Assembly (NCBI RefSeq): GCF_030687895.1
Contig: NZ_CP117452.1
Span: 1,319,501-1,383,500 of the forward strand
Direction of reading: 5' to 3'
DNA length: 64,000 nt
Source: Pseudomonas sp. FP198
Lineage (GTDB): Bacteria > Pseudomonadota > Gammaproteobacteria > Pseudomonadales > Pseudomonadaceae
In this document: positions 16,875 through 26,471 of the stretch, piece by piece
Layout of the letters: every line of letters begins with the position of its first letter
How positions within the stretch are numbered: position 1 is the stretch's first letter
Made by a program: the position numbers and the translations under genes
The notes under the pieces: generated by a model
What the model saw: only the letters and a program-made list of their open reading frames with translations
What the model was told of the DNA's origin: nothing
Database searches by the model: none

Positions 16875-18215
16875 TCAGGCGATCTGCTCAGCCCACAAAT
16901 CATACTCATCGGCGTCGGTGACCTTGCACCAGACCTTGTCGCCCGGCTTGAGGTTGCTGCCGTTGTCGATGAAGACGTTGCCGTCGATTTCCGGGGCATC
17001 GAAGAAGCAGCGGCCGACGGCGCCTTGCTCGTCGACTTCGTCCACCAGCACTTCGATTTCACGGCCGATGCGCATTTGCAGGCGGGCCGAGCTGATCGCC
17101 TGCTGGTGCGCCATGAAGCGTTCCCAACGGTCCTGCTTGACGTCGTCCGGGACCACGTCCAGGTCCAGGTCGTTGGCCGGTGCGCCTTCGACCGGCGAGT
17201 ACTGGAAGCAACCGACGCGGTCGAGCTGGGCTTCGGTCAGCCAGTTCAGCAGGTATTGGAAGTCTTCCTCGGTTTCGCCGGGGAAGCCGACGATGAAGGT
17301 CGAGCGGATGATCAGGTCCGGGCAGATTTCGCGCCAGTTCTTGATGCGCGCGAGGGTCTTGTCCTCGAACGCCGGGCGTTTCATGGCCTTGAGCACTTTC
17401 GGGCTGGCGTGCTGGAACGGGATGTCGAGGTACGGCAGGATCTTGCCGGCGGCCATCAGCGGGATCAGCTCATCGACATGCGGATACGGGTAGACGTAAT
17501 GCAGGCGGACCCAGACGCCGAGGCTGCCGAGGGCTTCGCACAGCTCGGTCATGCGGGTTTTCACCGGCGCGCCGTTCCAGAAACCGGTGCGGTATTTCAC
17601 GTCGACACCGTAGGCACTGGTGTCCTGGGAAATCACCAGCAGCTCCTTGACGCCGGACTTGACCAGGCGCTGGGCCTCGTCGAGTACATCACCGACCGGA
17701 CGGCTGACCAGTTTGCCGCGCATCGACGGGATGATGCAGAAGCTGCAACTGTGGTTGCAGCCTTCGGAAATCTTCAGGTAGGCGTAGTGACGCGGGGTCA
17801 GCTTGATGCCTTGCGGCGGCACCAGGTCGATCAGCGGGTTGTGGTCCTGGCGCGGCGGCACGACTTCGTGCACGGCGTTGACCACTTGCTCGTACTGCTG
17901 CGGACCGGTCACCGACAACACGCTCGGGTGCACGTTGCGGATATTGCCTTCTTCCACGCCCATGCAGCCGGTCACGATGACCTTGCCGTTTTCCTTGATG
18001 GCTTCGCCGATGACTTCGAGGGATTCGGCCTTGGCGGAATCGATGAAGCCGCAGGTGTTGACCACTACCACGTCGGCGTCCTGGTAGGTGGACACCACGT
18101 CATAACCTTCCATGCGCAGTTGGGTCAGGATGCGCTCGGAGTCGACCAGAGCCTTCGGGCAACCCAGGGATACGAAGCCAACCTTCGGGTTGGCTGGCGC
18201 GGGAGTGGTGGACAT
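16875..18215 (-). CDS. rimO: Ribosomal protein S12 methylthiotransferase RimO
   Basis: A 446-residue radical-SAM enzyme that methylthiolates an aspartate of ribosomal protein S12. The N-terminal UPF0004 domain has Cys in [24 protein letters not shown] and VTGCMG; the radical-SAM cluster motif is [16 protein letters not shown]; a C-terminal TRAM domain ends with [13 protein letters not shown]. Start ATG 18215 has GAGGTT upstream. A short palindrome GTCTCGTGCGAGAC (18241-18254) lies in the leader. It is divergent from kup. Confidence 0.97.
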   Translation of the reverse strand: MSTTPAPANPKVGFVSLGCPKALVDSERILTQLRMEGYDVVSTYQDADVVVVNTCGFIDSAKAESLEVIGEAIKENGKVIVTGCMGVEEGNIRNVHPSVLSVTGPQQYEQVVNAVHEVVPPRQDHNPLIDLVPPQGIKLTPRHYAYLKISEGCNHSCSFCIIPSMRGKLVSRPVGDVLDEAQRLVKSGVKELLVISQDTSAYGVDVKYRTGFWNGAPVKTRMTELCEALGSLGVWVRLHYVYPYPHVDELIPLMAAGKILPYLDIPFQHASPKVLKAMKRPAFEDKTLARIKNWREICPDLIIRSTFIVGFPGETEEDFQYLLNWLTEAQLDRVGCFQYSPVEGAPANDLDLDVVPDDVKQDRWERFMAHQQAISSARLQMRIGREIEVLVDEVDEQGAVGRCFFDAPEIDGNVFIDNGSNLKPGDKVWCKVTDADEYDLWAEQIA

Positions 18216-18448
18216 GTCTAACCTCGGTATAAGGGGGATCGTCTCGTGCGAGACAGGGCGCCTGACGCGCCTCTGATCAAAAAGTGCGCAATTCTATCCA
18301 TGGCGGGCGCACTTGACCAGCTTTATGCAGGGAAAAACGACGAGTGCTGCGCTATGCTTCGCGCCTTTGCCTTCTGGCGATTGCTACAGTCAACAAAACG
18401 TCTGTAACAAAGCGTAAAACAGCGCATGCTGCGGCACAAAGCGTACGG

Positions 18449-18464
18449 CTTCTTTTAAAAGAAG
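18449..18464. promoter_or_regulatory. Perfect 16-base palindrome upstream of kup
   Basis: CTTCTTTTAAAAGAAG is a perfect palindrome ending 27 bases before the kup start. It could be a regulator site or overlap the promoter. No regulator is assigned. Confidence 0.4.
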
Positions 18465-18491
18465 ACAGGTCTGGGGAATCAGGAGTGTTGG

Positions 18492-20393
18492 ATGGGTCAT
18501 GCAAGTAGTCAGGCGGCGACTGCCGAGCATTCGGCAACCAAGCCGCTGAGCATGCTGGTCGCGGCGGTCGGAGTGGTATATGGCGACATCGGCACGAGCC
18601 CCTTGTATACCCTGAAGGAAGTGTTTTCCGGCGGCTATGGCGTGCCGGTCAACCATGACGGCGTGCTGGGGATTCTGTCGCTGATCTTCTGGTCGCTGAT
18701 CTGGGTCGTGTCGATCAAATACATGATGTTCGTCCTGCGGGCCGACAACCAGGGCGAGGGCGGGATCATGGCCTTGACCGCCCTGGCGCGGCGGGCGGCG
18801 GCCGGCAGGGCGCGGTTGCGCACGTTGCTGGTGGTCTGCGGCTTGATCGGTGCGGCGCTGTTCTATGGCGACAGCATGATCACCCCGGCGATCTCGGTGC
18901 TGTCAGCGGTGGAAGGCCTCGGCCTGGCATTTGAAGGCATCGATCATTGGGTGGTGCCGCTTTCGGTGGTGGTGCTGGTCGCGTTGTTCCTGATCCAGCG
19001 CCACGGCACCGCGCGGATCGGCATCCTGTTCGGCCCGATCATGGTGACCTGGTTCCTCGTGCTCGGCGCCCTGGGCGTGTATGGCATCAGCCAGCATCCG
19101 GAAGTATTAAACGCAGTGAACCCGGCCTGGGCCGTGCGTTTCTTTGTCGTCCACCCGGGCATGGGCGTGGCGATCCTTGGCGCGGTGGTGCTGGCGCTGA
19201 CCGGGGCTGAAGCGCTGTATGCCGACATGGGGCATTTCGGTCGCAAGCCGATCGCTCGCGCCTGGTTTATCCTCGTGCTGCCGGGCCTTATGCTCAACTA
19301 TTTCGGCCAGGGCGCCTTGCTGCTCGGCGACCCGGAAGCGGCGCGCAACCCGTTCTATCTGCTGGCGCCGAGCTGGGCATTACTGCCATTGGTGGGCTTG
19401 GCGACCCTGGCTACGGTGATCGCCTCGCAGGCGGTGATTTCCGGCGCGTTCTCGCTGACGCGCCAGGCGATCCAGCTCGGCTATATCCCGCGCATGTACA
19501 TCCAGCACACTTCCAGCGCCGAGCAGGGCCAGATCTATATCGGTGCTGTGAACTGGTCGTTGATGGTCGGCGTGGTGCTGCTGGTGCTGGGCTTCGAATC
19601 GTCCGGTGCGCTGGCTTCAGCCTATGGCGTGGCGGTCACCGGTACGATGCTGATGACCACGATTCTGGTCTCTGCCGTGATCCTGTTGTTGTGGAAGTGG
19701 CCGCCGCTGCTAGCGGTGCCGGTGCTGTTCGGTTTCCTGCTGGTAGATGGGCTGTACTTCGCCGCCAACGTGCCGAAGATCATCCAGGGCGGCGCGTTCC
19801 CGGTCATTGCCGGTATCGCCTTGTTCGTGTTGATGACCACCTGGAAGCGCGGTAAACAACTGCTGGTGGAGCGCCTGGACGAAGGAGCGTTGCCGTTGCC
19901 GGTGTTCATCAGCAGCATCCGCGTGCAACCACCCCATCGTGTGCAGGGCACCGCGGTGTTCCTGACCGCGCGCTCGGATGCCGTGCCCCACGCGCTGTTG
20001 CATAACCTGTTGCACAACCAGGTGCTGCACGAGCAAGTGGTGTTGTTGACCGTGGTCTACGAGGACATTCCCCGCGTACCGTCGCAGCGGCGCTTCGAGG
20101 TCGATGCCTACGGCGAGGGCTTCTTCCGGGTCATCCTGCACTTCGGCTTCACCGACGAACCGGACGTGCCCCAAGCGCTCAAGCTCTGCCATCTGGATGA
20201 GCTGGATTTCAGCCCGATGCGCACGACGTACTTCCTCAGCCGCGAGACCGTCATCGCCTCCAAGCTTGAAGGCATGGCGCGCTGGCGCGAGTCGCTGTTC
20301 GCCTTCATGTTGAAGAACGCCAATGGCAACCTGCGCTTCTTCAATCTGCCGTTGAACCGGGTTATCGAGCTGGGGACGCAGGTGGAGATGTAG
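18492..20393 (+). CDS. kup: Low-affinity potassium transport protein Kup
   Basis: A 633-residue potassium-proton symporter. It has about 12 membrane helices, starting with the diagnostic [23 protein letters not shown] (about 27-49), and [19 protein letters not shown] in the next helices, then a C-terminal cytoplasmic domain from about residue 445 that ends in [24 protein letters not shown] at 18480-18484 precedes the start. The gene stands alone, convergent with the virJ-type gene. Confidence 0.96.
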   Translation: MGHASSQAATAEHSATKPLSMLVAAVGVVYGDIGTSPLYTLKEVFSGGYGVPVNHDGVLGILSLIFWSLIWVVSIKYMMFVLRADNQGEGGIMALTALARRAAAGRARLRTLLVVCGLIGAALFYGDSMITPAISVLSAVEGLGLAFEGIDHWVVPLSVVVLVALFLIQRHGTARIGILFGPIMVTWFLVLGALGVYGISQHPEVLNAVNPAWAVRFFVVHPGMGVAILGAVVLALTGAEALYADMGHFGRKPIARAWFILVLPGLMLNYFGQGALLLGDPEAARNPFYLLAPSWALLPLVGLATLATVIASQAVISGAFSLTRQAIQLGYIPRMYIQHTSSAEQGQIYIGAVNWSLMVGVVLLVLGFESSGALASAYGVAVTGTMLMTTILVSAVILLLWKWPPLLAVPVLFGFLLVDGLYFAANVPKIIQGGAFPVIAGIALFVLMTTWKRGKQLLVERLDEGALPLPVFISSIRVQPPHRVQGTAVFLTARSDAVPHALLHNLLHNQVLHEQVVLLTVVYEDIPRVPSQRRFEVDAYGEGFFRVILHFGFTDEPDVPQALKLCHLDELDFSPMRTTYFLSRETVIASKLEGMARWRESLFAFMLKNANGNLRFFNLPLNRVIELGTQVEM

Positions 20394-20424
20394 GCCTGTA
20401 ACAGGGCCCATGGCAAGGCGGATC

Positions 20425-20520
20425 CCTTGTGGGAGCGAGCCTGCTCGCGAAGGCGGCGGCACATCCAGCACGATGGCCTAATGAGTCGACGCTTTCGCGA
20501 GCAGGCTCGCTCCCACAAGG
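20425..20520. repeat. REP pair (REPIN) after kup
   Basis: CCTTGTGGGAGCGAGCCTGC (20425 on) and GCAGGCTCGCTCCCACAAGG (to 20520) are exact complements and face each other over about 55 bases. Confidence 0.92.
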
Positions 20521-20539
20521 GGGGCACCAAGCGAGCAAC

Positions 20540-20578
20540 AAAAAAGCCCCTGCACCGTGAGGTTGCAGGGGCTTTTTG
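20540..20578. terminator. Bidirectional terminator, kup / virJ
   Basis: AGCCCCTGCA and TGCAGGGGCT form the stem around a 9-base loop, with AAAAA on the left and TTTTT on the right, between two convergent genes. Confidence 0.9.
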
Positions 20579-20594
20579 TCAGCGGTGTATCAAC

Positions 20595-21884
20595 TCACTG
20601 CGCGGCAGGTGTGGTCTGCCGCTTGTTGATCTCATCGATCAACCGCTTGGCCAGGGCCGGGTAGTTTTCATCGAAGTGATGGCCGCCGGGCAGCTTTATG
20701 GCTTCGCCTACGGCGGTCTTGTCGGTGCAGCCACTTTCGTTGGCTTCTTCGGCGCCGTAGATGCACACCACTTTTTCCGCCGGCAGCTTGGCCATTTCCG
20801 GGCCGGTGGCGGCTTCGGTGCCGGCGTTGCCGAGCCAGCCCTCGACTTCGATTTCGAAGCTGCCGGTGCGGGCAAAGGCGAGCAGGATAATCGCATCGAC
20901 GCGCTGCTGTTCTGTCGCCGGCAAGCGGTTGTAGATCGCCGGCAGGACATCGGCGCCGAAGGAATAGCCGGTCAGGATGAAGCGTTTGGTGCCCCAGATC
21001 TGGCGATAGTGTTGCATCAGCTCGGTCAGGTCGGTCGCACTCTGTTCGGGGCTCTTGTGCTGCCAGTAATAGCGCAGGGTGTCGATGCCGACCACCGGGT
21101 AACCGACCTTGGCCATCTCATCGGCCACGTCGCGGTCCAGGTCACGCCAGCCACCGTCGCCGGAAAGAAACAGCGTCACGGTGTCCCGGGCCTGGCTGGC
21201 GGGGACTTCCACCACCGGGATGCTCAGGCCGCCCTTGCCCTTGTCGGCGCCCACCAGGATCTTGCGCAGTTCGTTGTTCAGTACCTGCGCCAGGTTGATG
21301 TCGTAGTCGCTGATGCTGGTTTCGGCATTCTTCTGGTCGCGCACGAAAGCGGCGCTGGTATCGTCGGGATTATCGTTCCACGCCACCAGCCAGCGACCAT
21401 GGGCAGCGCTTTTGGGCAGCAGGTGGGTGCAGCCGGGTTTTTCCAGGGCCAGGTCGACCGAGACGGCCTGGGCCTTGTCGTCCTTCTGTTCAGCCAGCCA
21501 GCGCCAGGCCAGCACCGCGCCGGGACCGATGCCGCTGACCAGCGTGGCCGGGCCGTGCAGCTGCCGCAGGCCGGCTTGCAAGGCACGCCCTTGAAGCATG
21601 CAGTCCTTGGGCAGGATCACCTGGACGATCTGCGCCGAGCCGCTGCGGCTGAGGGTCGTCAATTGGGTGTCGCTGAGCTTCTGGTCCTCGTTGACCGCCA
21701 CCAGCACCTGGGCGCGTGCCTTGGTGCCGGGGATGACCCGGGTCATCGGCACGCCGTCGGCCGGCTCCAGTTGTTCCAGGGTCGGTTGCGGGGCCGGGCG
21801 GTTCCAGTACCAGTAGCCGCCACCGAGAATCATCGCCAGCACCAGCAGGGCGGCCACTACGTATCGCCAGGAGCGTTGCATCAT
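20595..21884 (-). CDS. virJ: AcvB/VirJ-family aminoacyl-phosphatidylglycerol hydrolase
   Basis: A 429-residue periplasmic, membrane-anchored hydrolase. A single membrane helix lies at about residues 9-25, followed by an unusual N-terminal domain and a C-terminal alpha/beta-hydrolase domain with TLFLSGDGGWRDLD and the nucleophile segment LTGYSFGADV. Its start overlaps the stop of the mprF-type gene by one base. In P. aeruginosa the same pair (PA0919-PA0920) is an alanyl-phosphatidylglycerol hydrolase and its synthase, so this enzyme most likely reverses the lipid modification. The Agrobacterium homologue AcvB acts on lysyl-phosphatidylglycerol. Confidence 0.85.
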   Translation of the reverse strand: MMQRSWRYVVAALLVLAMILGGGYWYWNRPAPQPTLEQLEPADGVPMTRVIPGTKARAQVLVAVNEDQKLSDTQLTTLSRSGSAQIVQVILPKDCMLQGRALQAGLRQLHGPATLVSGIGPGAVLAWRWLAEQKDDKAQAVSVDLALEKPGCTHLLPKSAAHGRWLVAWNDNPDDTSAAFVRDQKNAETSISDYDINLAQVLNNELRKILVGADKGKGGLSIPVVEVPASQARDTVTLFLSGDGGWRDLDRDVADEMAKVGYPVVGIDTLRYYWQHKSPEQSATDLTELMQHYRQIWGTKRFILTGYSFGADVLPAIYNRLPATEQQRVDAIILLAFARTGSFEIEVEGWLGNAGTEAATGPEMAKLPAEKVVCIYGAEEANESGCTDKTAVGEAIKLPGGHHFDENYPALAKRLIDEINKRQTTPAAQ

Positions 21885-24529
21885 CAGCGTTTCACCAATC
21901 CAGTCAGGCCGCCCGCAATCAGGGCGGCGGTATCGGCCAGCGCCACCAGCGGATCGAGTCCGGCGGGCACGGCCATGTAACGAGGTTCCCAGTCAGGCTG
22001 GAATTTGTCTTTGAAGCGGCGCAGCCCCTGGAAATTGTAGAGCTGCTCGCCACGGCGAAACACCATCGAACCCAGGCGCTGGGTCAATGGCGCGCCGCGA
22101 CGCGGTTGCAGGCCCGAGAGCGGGACCATGCCGAGGCTGAAGCGGGCGTAGTCATGGTTTTTGTAATGCTGAATGAGGCCGACCATCATGAACTCCATGG
22201 TCAGCTTCGGGGCTTCGGGATGAGCCCGCATCAGGTCAAGGCTGGCCAGCTCATGGCTATGGGTTTCCAGCAGGTTGGCGAACGCCACCGGACGCCCCTC
22301 GAAACGAATCACCGCGATGCGGAAGTGCTTGAGGTAATCATGGCTGAATCGCCCCAGGGAGAAACCTTTCTCGCGCACATTCTTGCCGGTCAGCCAGGCA
22401 TCGGAAATGACCTTGAGTTCGTCCATCGGCGCCTGGCCCGGTTCATGGATTTCCAGTGACAGGCCGTCACGGGTGCCGCGGTTCCAGGTGTAGCGCAGGT
22501 CCTTCATTTCCTTGCCCTTGGCTTCGAGATCAAAACGCTTGAGATCGACCCGCGCTTCTTCGCCCAGCTTGATCGCGGTCAGGCCGATGTCCATGTAATA
22601 GGGCAGGTTCTCGGCACGCACCTGATAGAACACTGGCCTGGCGTGGTAGATGTCGCACAGGTCACGAAACTGCCAGATCATTTCCGCCCGTTGCTGGGTC
22701 GGCCCGATCGGGTCGTACAACGCCACCAGGCTGCGGCCACGGCGGGCATACATCAGGAAGGCTTCATCGTTGGGATGAAACAGCAGCGCCTTGTCGCCGG
22801 TCAGGGCCAGGCCGCCGTCGGGTTGCGAAGACGCCATGAGAATCGTCCTGGCGCGCTCCAGCTCTTCAGCCGTAGGCAGGTGAATCACCGGCCGAGCGGT
22901 GCGCAGCAGCCAGGTCAGGGACACCACCACCAGCAGCACCGCGGCACCCAGCAGCGAGCGCAGGCCACGAGGCGCGTCGGCGTCCAGGGTGAACTGCCAC
23001 CACAGTTGATGGCTGTAGGGCACATCCTGATAGGCAAACAGCAGCAGCCAGATCGACGCACCCAGCACGCAGAGGCTGGCAATCAGGAACAACGGCGAGA
23101 AAGGCAGCTCGGTCAGGCGACTTGGGCGGTAAAAGGAACGCCGGAAGACCGCCAGCAGGGCAGCGGTCAGCGTCAGCAGCGTGGCTTCTTCCCAGTCGAA
23201 ACCCTTGAGCAGCGAGAGCAGGGCGCCCACCAGCAACAGGACAGTGGTCAGCATCCAGGCTGCGGACAAGCGGCGACGCAGGCCTTGGGCGAGCAACAGG
23301 CACAGCACGCCCACCAGGCTGGCGCCAAAGTGCGAGGCGTCCACCAGGCGATGGGGGATCAGGAAACCGATGTGCTCCAGGCGCGTGTCGATCTCCGGCG
23401 TCACGCCGGAAAACAGCAGCACCACGCCGGACAGGAACACCAGCACTGCGAGGATCGGCGCCGCGAAACCGGACGCCGCCCGCAGGGTCTGGCGGGTCTG
23501 GAACAGGCGTTGTGCCTCATTGATCAACAACAATACGCACGCCACCAGCATCGGCAGCAGCACATAGATCAGCCGATACAGCAGCAGTGCGGCTGCCAGC
23601 GGCGCCGCCCCCAGCTTGTCGGCAAACGCGGCCAGCAGGATCGCTTCGAACACTCCGACGCCGCCCGGCACATGACTGAGGACGCCGGCGGCCAGCGCCA
23701 GCAGGTAAACCAGCAGGAAGGGGCCGAACGGTGGCGCTTCTGGCAGCAACAGATAGAGCACCGTTGCAGCGGCGGCGACATCCAGCGCGGTGATGATCAG
23801 TTGCAGGAACGTCAGACGGCGGCCCGGCAGACGCAGCGTGCGGCGACCGGCCTTGACCAGCAGGGCATCCCGATAGGGTTGTTCCGGCAGGCGGCGGCGA
23901 TAGATGCCGATGGCCAGCGCGCAGGTCAGCAGCAACACGGCAACGGCGATCACCCCCAGCAACGTGGCGGGAAGGTGCAGGGCGGCAGAGGCGGCAGGCA
24001 GATTGCTCAACGTCGCCAGGGCCGCCAGTGGCGGTAGCGCGCAACCCAGTGACAGGCTGGCGAACAATGTCATGTGGGCGACATCCGCCGCCCCCAGGCC
24101 GTGGCGGGCATACAGGCGGTAGCGCACCGAACCGCCCGACAGCAGCGACAGGCCGATCGCATTGCCGATGGCAAACGCGCTGAAGCCGCCGAGGATCAGG
24201 GTTTGGGTGGGCAGCTTCACGCCGGCGTAGCGAGTGGCGGACCATTCATAGCCCAGCAGAATGATGAAGCCGGCCACGGTGGCGGCGATCGCACCGAGCA
24301 GCGCCGGCCGCGGCACCTCGAGAATCGAGTCGTGAAGGGCGTAGAGGTCGAGTTCGCTCAGGAGGTGACGGCAGGCGATCAAGGCAATCGCAAACAGCAG
24401 CAGCGTGACGGCGAGGCCGATCGGTTGCCGGTACTGGCTGATCCGGTCCAGCCAGCGCAATCGCTCGGCCTTGATCGGTTGTGTCGCATTGACAGTGTCT
24501 TGTGGGTCAGACGAGTGGGCGCGCATCAA
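21884..24529 (-). CDS. mprF: MprF-type aminoacyl-phosphatidylglycerol synthase/flippase
   Basis: An 881-residue membrane protein. The first 540 residues or so hold about 14 membrane helices (flippase part, with GYEWSATRYAGVKLP and SHVPGGVGVFEAILLAAF), and the rest is the cytoplasmic transferase domain (from about 560), with LYDPIGP, RYTWNRGTRDGL and the MDFMMVGL-like segment LTMEFMMVGLIQHY. These enzymes add an amino acid from aminoacyl-tRNA to phosphatidylglycerol and lower the negative surface charge. The orthologous PA0920 uses alanine, so alanyl-PG is the likely product. Co-transcribed with the hydrolase gene. Confidence 0.93.
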   Translation of the reverse strand: MMRAHSSDPQDTVNATQPIKAERLRWLDRISQYRQPIGLAVTLLLFAIALIACRHLLSELDLYALHDSILEVPRPALLGAIAATVAGFIILLGYEWSATRYAGVKLPTQTLILGGFSAFAIGNAIGLSLLSGGSVRYRLYARHGLGAADVAHMTLFASLSLGCALPPLAALATLSNLPAASAALHLPATLLGVIAVAVLLLTCALAIGIYRRRLPEQPYRDALLVKAGRRTLRLPGRRLTFLQLIITALDVAAAATVLYLLLPEAPPFGPFLLVYLLALAAGVLSHVPGGVGVFEAILLAAFADKLGAAPLAAALLLYRLIYVLLPMLVACVLLLINEAQRLFQTRQTLRAASGFAAPILAVLVFLSGVVLLFSGVTPEIDTRLEHIGFLIPHRLVDASHFGASLVGVLCLLLAQGLRRRLSAAWMLTTVLLLVGALLSLLKGFDWEEATLLTLTAALLAVFRRSFYRPSRLTELPFSPLFLIASLCVLGASIWLLLFAYQDVPYSHQLWWQFTLDADAPRGLRSLLGAAVLLVVVSLTWLLRTARPVIHLPTAEELERARTILMASSQPDGGLALTGDKALLFHPNDEAFLMYARRGRSLVALYDPIGPTQQRAEMIWQFRDLCDIYHARPVFYQVRAENLPYYMDIGLTAIKLGEEARVDLKRFDLEAKGKEMKDLRYTWNRGTRDGLSLEIHEPGQAPMDELKVISDAWLTGKNVREKGFSLGRFSHDYLKHFRIAVIRFEGRPVAFANLLETHSHELASLDLMRAHPEAPKLTMEFMMVGLIQHYKNHDYARFSLGMVPLSGLQPRRGAPLTQRLGSMVFRRGEQLYNFQGLRRFKDKFQPDWEPRYMAVPAGLDPLVALADTAALIAGGLTGLVKR

Positions 24530-24637
24530 TCACCTCTTGAGCTATGCGCGACAGGATGGGGGTATCCAGCCAAGTTACCAATCCCTGCGGCGGAAAATAA
24601 TTACAAAATATTTGTAATGGGGCTTTTTCGGCACACA

Positions 24638-24672
24638 CAAAAAAGGCCACTCTTTCGAGCAGCCTTTCTTGA
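24638..24672 (-). terminator. Terminator of the first tRNA-fMet unit
   Basis: On the minus strand AAGGC..CTC and GAG..GCCTT pair with an imperfect centre around TTTC, followed by TTTTTT. It lies right after the tRNA 3' end. Confidence 0.75.
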
Positions 24673-24676
24673 TATT

Positions 24677-24753
<77 letters not shown>

Positions 24754-24766
24754 TCTGTGTGGCGGC

Positions 24767-24794
24767 ATTCTACAGGCGAACGCCGGACTGTCAA
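24767..24794 (-). promoter_or_regulatory. Sigma-70 promoter of tRNA-fMet copy 1
   Basis: On the minus strand TTGACA (24789-24794) and TAGAAT (24767-24772) are separated by 16 bases, ending 13 bases before the tRNA. Confidence 0.85.
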
Positions 24795-24933
24795 CCGTTA
24801 ATGGAGCGCCGGATGAAATAAACGGCCGGTTCACCTAAATGCGCGAAAACAAACGGAAATCGTCCTACAACTTCGACGTTTTGCGATGGCGGTAGCGACA
24901 AGGAATGCACCGGCAGGGGAAAACACGCGCGCA

Positions 24934-24970
24934 CAAAAAAAGGCCACTCTTTCGAGTAGCCTTTTCTGAT
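24934..24970 (-). terminator. Terminator of the second tRNA-fMet unit
   Basis: On the minus strand AAAGGC-ACTC and GAGT-GCCTTT pair around TTTC with a single mismatched pair, followed by seven T. It closely matches the terminator of the first copy. Confidence 0.8.
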
Positions 24971-24973
24971 GTT

Positions 24974-25050
<77 letters not shown>

Positions 25051-25063
25051 TCTGTGTGGCGGC

Positions 25064-25091
25064 ATTCTACAGCGAATCGCTCGGCTGTCAA
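25064..25091 (-). promoter_or_regulatory. Sigma-70 promoter of tRNA-fMet copy 2
   Basis: On the minus strand TTGACA (25086-25091) and TAGAAT (25064-25069) with 16-base spacing, in the same position as the promoter of copy 1. Confidence 0.85.
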
Positions 25092-25265
25092 CCCCCTTTG
25101 CTGGAAAAACCTGTTCAGCTTCAAATGGTTAGCCTTCGCCAAGGCAATGTGACAGCGCTGTGACGCAGGCCTGGCAAGGCCTGGCGCTCTATTGGGCGGT
25201 TCGCTGCGATTGAAGAAACACATTCATGTAGGCGTTTTCCACATCTGTCGAAGGATCTTTCAAAC

Positions 25266-25285
25266 TACTGGTGCTATGTACAGGT
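25266..25285 (+). promoter_or_regulatory. LexA (SOS) box upstream of dinB
   Basis: TACTGGTGCTATGTACAGGT fits CTG-N10-CAG (CTG 25268-25270, CAG 25281-25283), 48 bases before the dinB start. Its ends are the same as those of the recA box. Confidence 0.85.
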
Positions 25286-25333
25286 TCGAGTGAGATACTG
25301 GCGCTCCGATCTATCGCATGTACCGCTGCTTAT

Positions 25334-26395
25334 ATGACGCAACGCAAAATCATCCACGTCGACTGCGACTGCTTCTACGCCGCGATCGAAATGCGCGATG
25401 ATCCGCGGCTGGCCGGCATACCCCTGGCCGTCGGTGGCTCGGCGGACCGGCGTGGGGTCATCGCAACCTGCAATTACGAGGCGCGGGCCTACGGTGTGCG
25501 CTCGGCCATGTCTTCCGGCCACGCGCTGAAGCTCTGCCCCGACCTGACCATCGTCAAGCCGCGGATGGACGCCTATCGGGAGGCCTCCAAGGAAATTCAG
25601 ACGATTTTCAGCGATTACACCGACCTGATCGAACCGCTGTCGCTGGACGAGGCGTATCTGGACGTCTCCGCCAGTCCGCATTTCGGCGGCAGTGCCACGC
25701 GCATCGCCCAGGATATTCGCCGGCGTGTTTCCAACCAGCTGCACATCACCGTTTCCGCAGGCGTGGCGCCGAACAAGTTTCTCGCCAAGATCGCCAGTGA
25801 CTGGAAAAAGCCCAACGGCCTGTTCGTCATCACGCCGGACCAAGTGGAAGATTTCGTCTCGGCGCTGCCGGTGAGCAAGCTGCACGGCGTCGGCAAGGTC
25901 ACCGCCGACAAGTTGAACAGGCTCGGGATTATTGACTGCCTGCACTTGCGCGAGTGGGACAAGTTGGCACTGGTGCGTGAATTCGGCAGTTTCGGCGAGC
26001 GACTCTGGAGCCTCGCCCGTGGGATTGACGAGCGCTTGGTGCACAACGACAGCCGGCGGCAATCCATCAGCGTGGAAAACACCTACGACGTCGATTTGCC
26101 TGATCTGCAGAGCTGCCTCGACAAACTGCCCGAACTGATGGAAACCCTGGGCGGGCGCATGGCGCGGATCGACAGCAGCTATCGACCGGGCAAGCCGTTC
26201 GTCAAAGTGAAATTCCATGACTTCACCCAGACCACCCTTGAGCAGGCTGGGGCAGGGCGGGACCTGGGCAGTTACCAGCTATTGTTGACCCAGGCGTTCA
26301 ACCGCGGCGGCAAGCCGGTGCGATTGTTGGGGATAGGGGTGAGGCTGGAGGATTTGCGGGGCGGGTTTGAGCAGTTGGAGTTGTTTGAGCGGTAA
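25334..26395 (+). CDS. dinB: DNA polymerase IV
   Basis: A 353-residue Y-family polymerase for translesion synthesis. It starts MTQRKIIHVDCDCFYAAIEMRDDP with catalytic Asp10, has the second catalytic pair in EPLSLDEAYLDV, the helix-hairpin-helix region KLHGVGKVTADKLNRLGI and a little-finger domain with VKVKFHDFTQTT. It ends QLELFER, a beta-clamp-binding type end. ATG 25334 matches the family start; the frame is open up to 25271. The LexA box upstream shows SOS control. Confidence 0.97.
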   Translation: MTQRKIIHVDCDCFYAAIEMRDDPRLAGIPLAVGGSADRRGVIATCNYEARAYGVRSAMSSGHALKLCPDLTIVKPRMDAYREASKEIQTIFSDYTDLIEPLSLDEAYLDVSASPHFGGSATRIAQDIRRRVSNQLHITVSAGVAPNKFLAKIASDWKKPNGLFVITPDQVEDFVSALPVSKLHGVGKVTADKLNRLGIIDCLHLREWDKLALVREFGSFGERLWSLARGIDERLVHNDSRRQSISVENTYDVDLPDLQSCLDKLPELMETLGGRMARIDSSYRPGKPFVKVKFHDFTQTTLEQAGAGRDLGSYQLLLTQAFNRGGKPVRLLGIGVRLEDLRGGFEQLELFER

Positions 26396-26423
26396 AACCG
26401 CTGGCCTCGGGAAATACGCGACA

Positions 26424-26459
26424 CCCTGTGGCTAGGGAGCAAGCTTCTTAGCCACAGGG
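26424..26459. terminator. Hairpin between dinB and the convergent lipoprotein gene
   Basis: CCCTGTGGCTA and TAGCCACAGGG are exact 11-base complements around a 14-base loop. There is no T run on either side, so it may be a degenerate REP unit as well as a transcription barrier. Confidence 0.5.
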
Positions 26460-26471
26460 GAACATGCAGAG

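Noticed and set aside
20427..21980. A 517-codon open frame on the plus strand opposite the virJ gene
   Set aside because: It lies opposite a recognised gene, begins inside a REP unit (MWERACSRRRR is a typical REP translation) and shows no family.
22643..24037. A 464-codon open frame opposite the mprF gene
   Set aside because: Its composition (Gln, Arg, His-rich) is the typical shadow of a high-GC membrane-protein gene read backwards.
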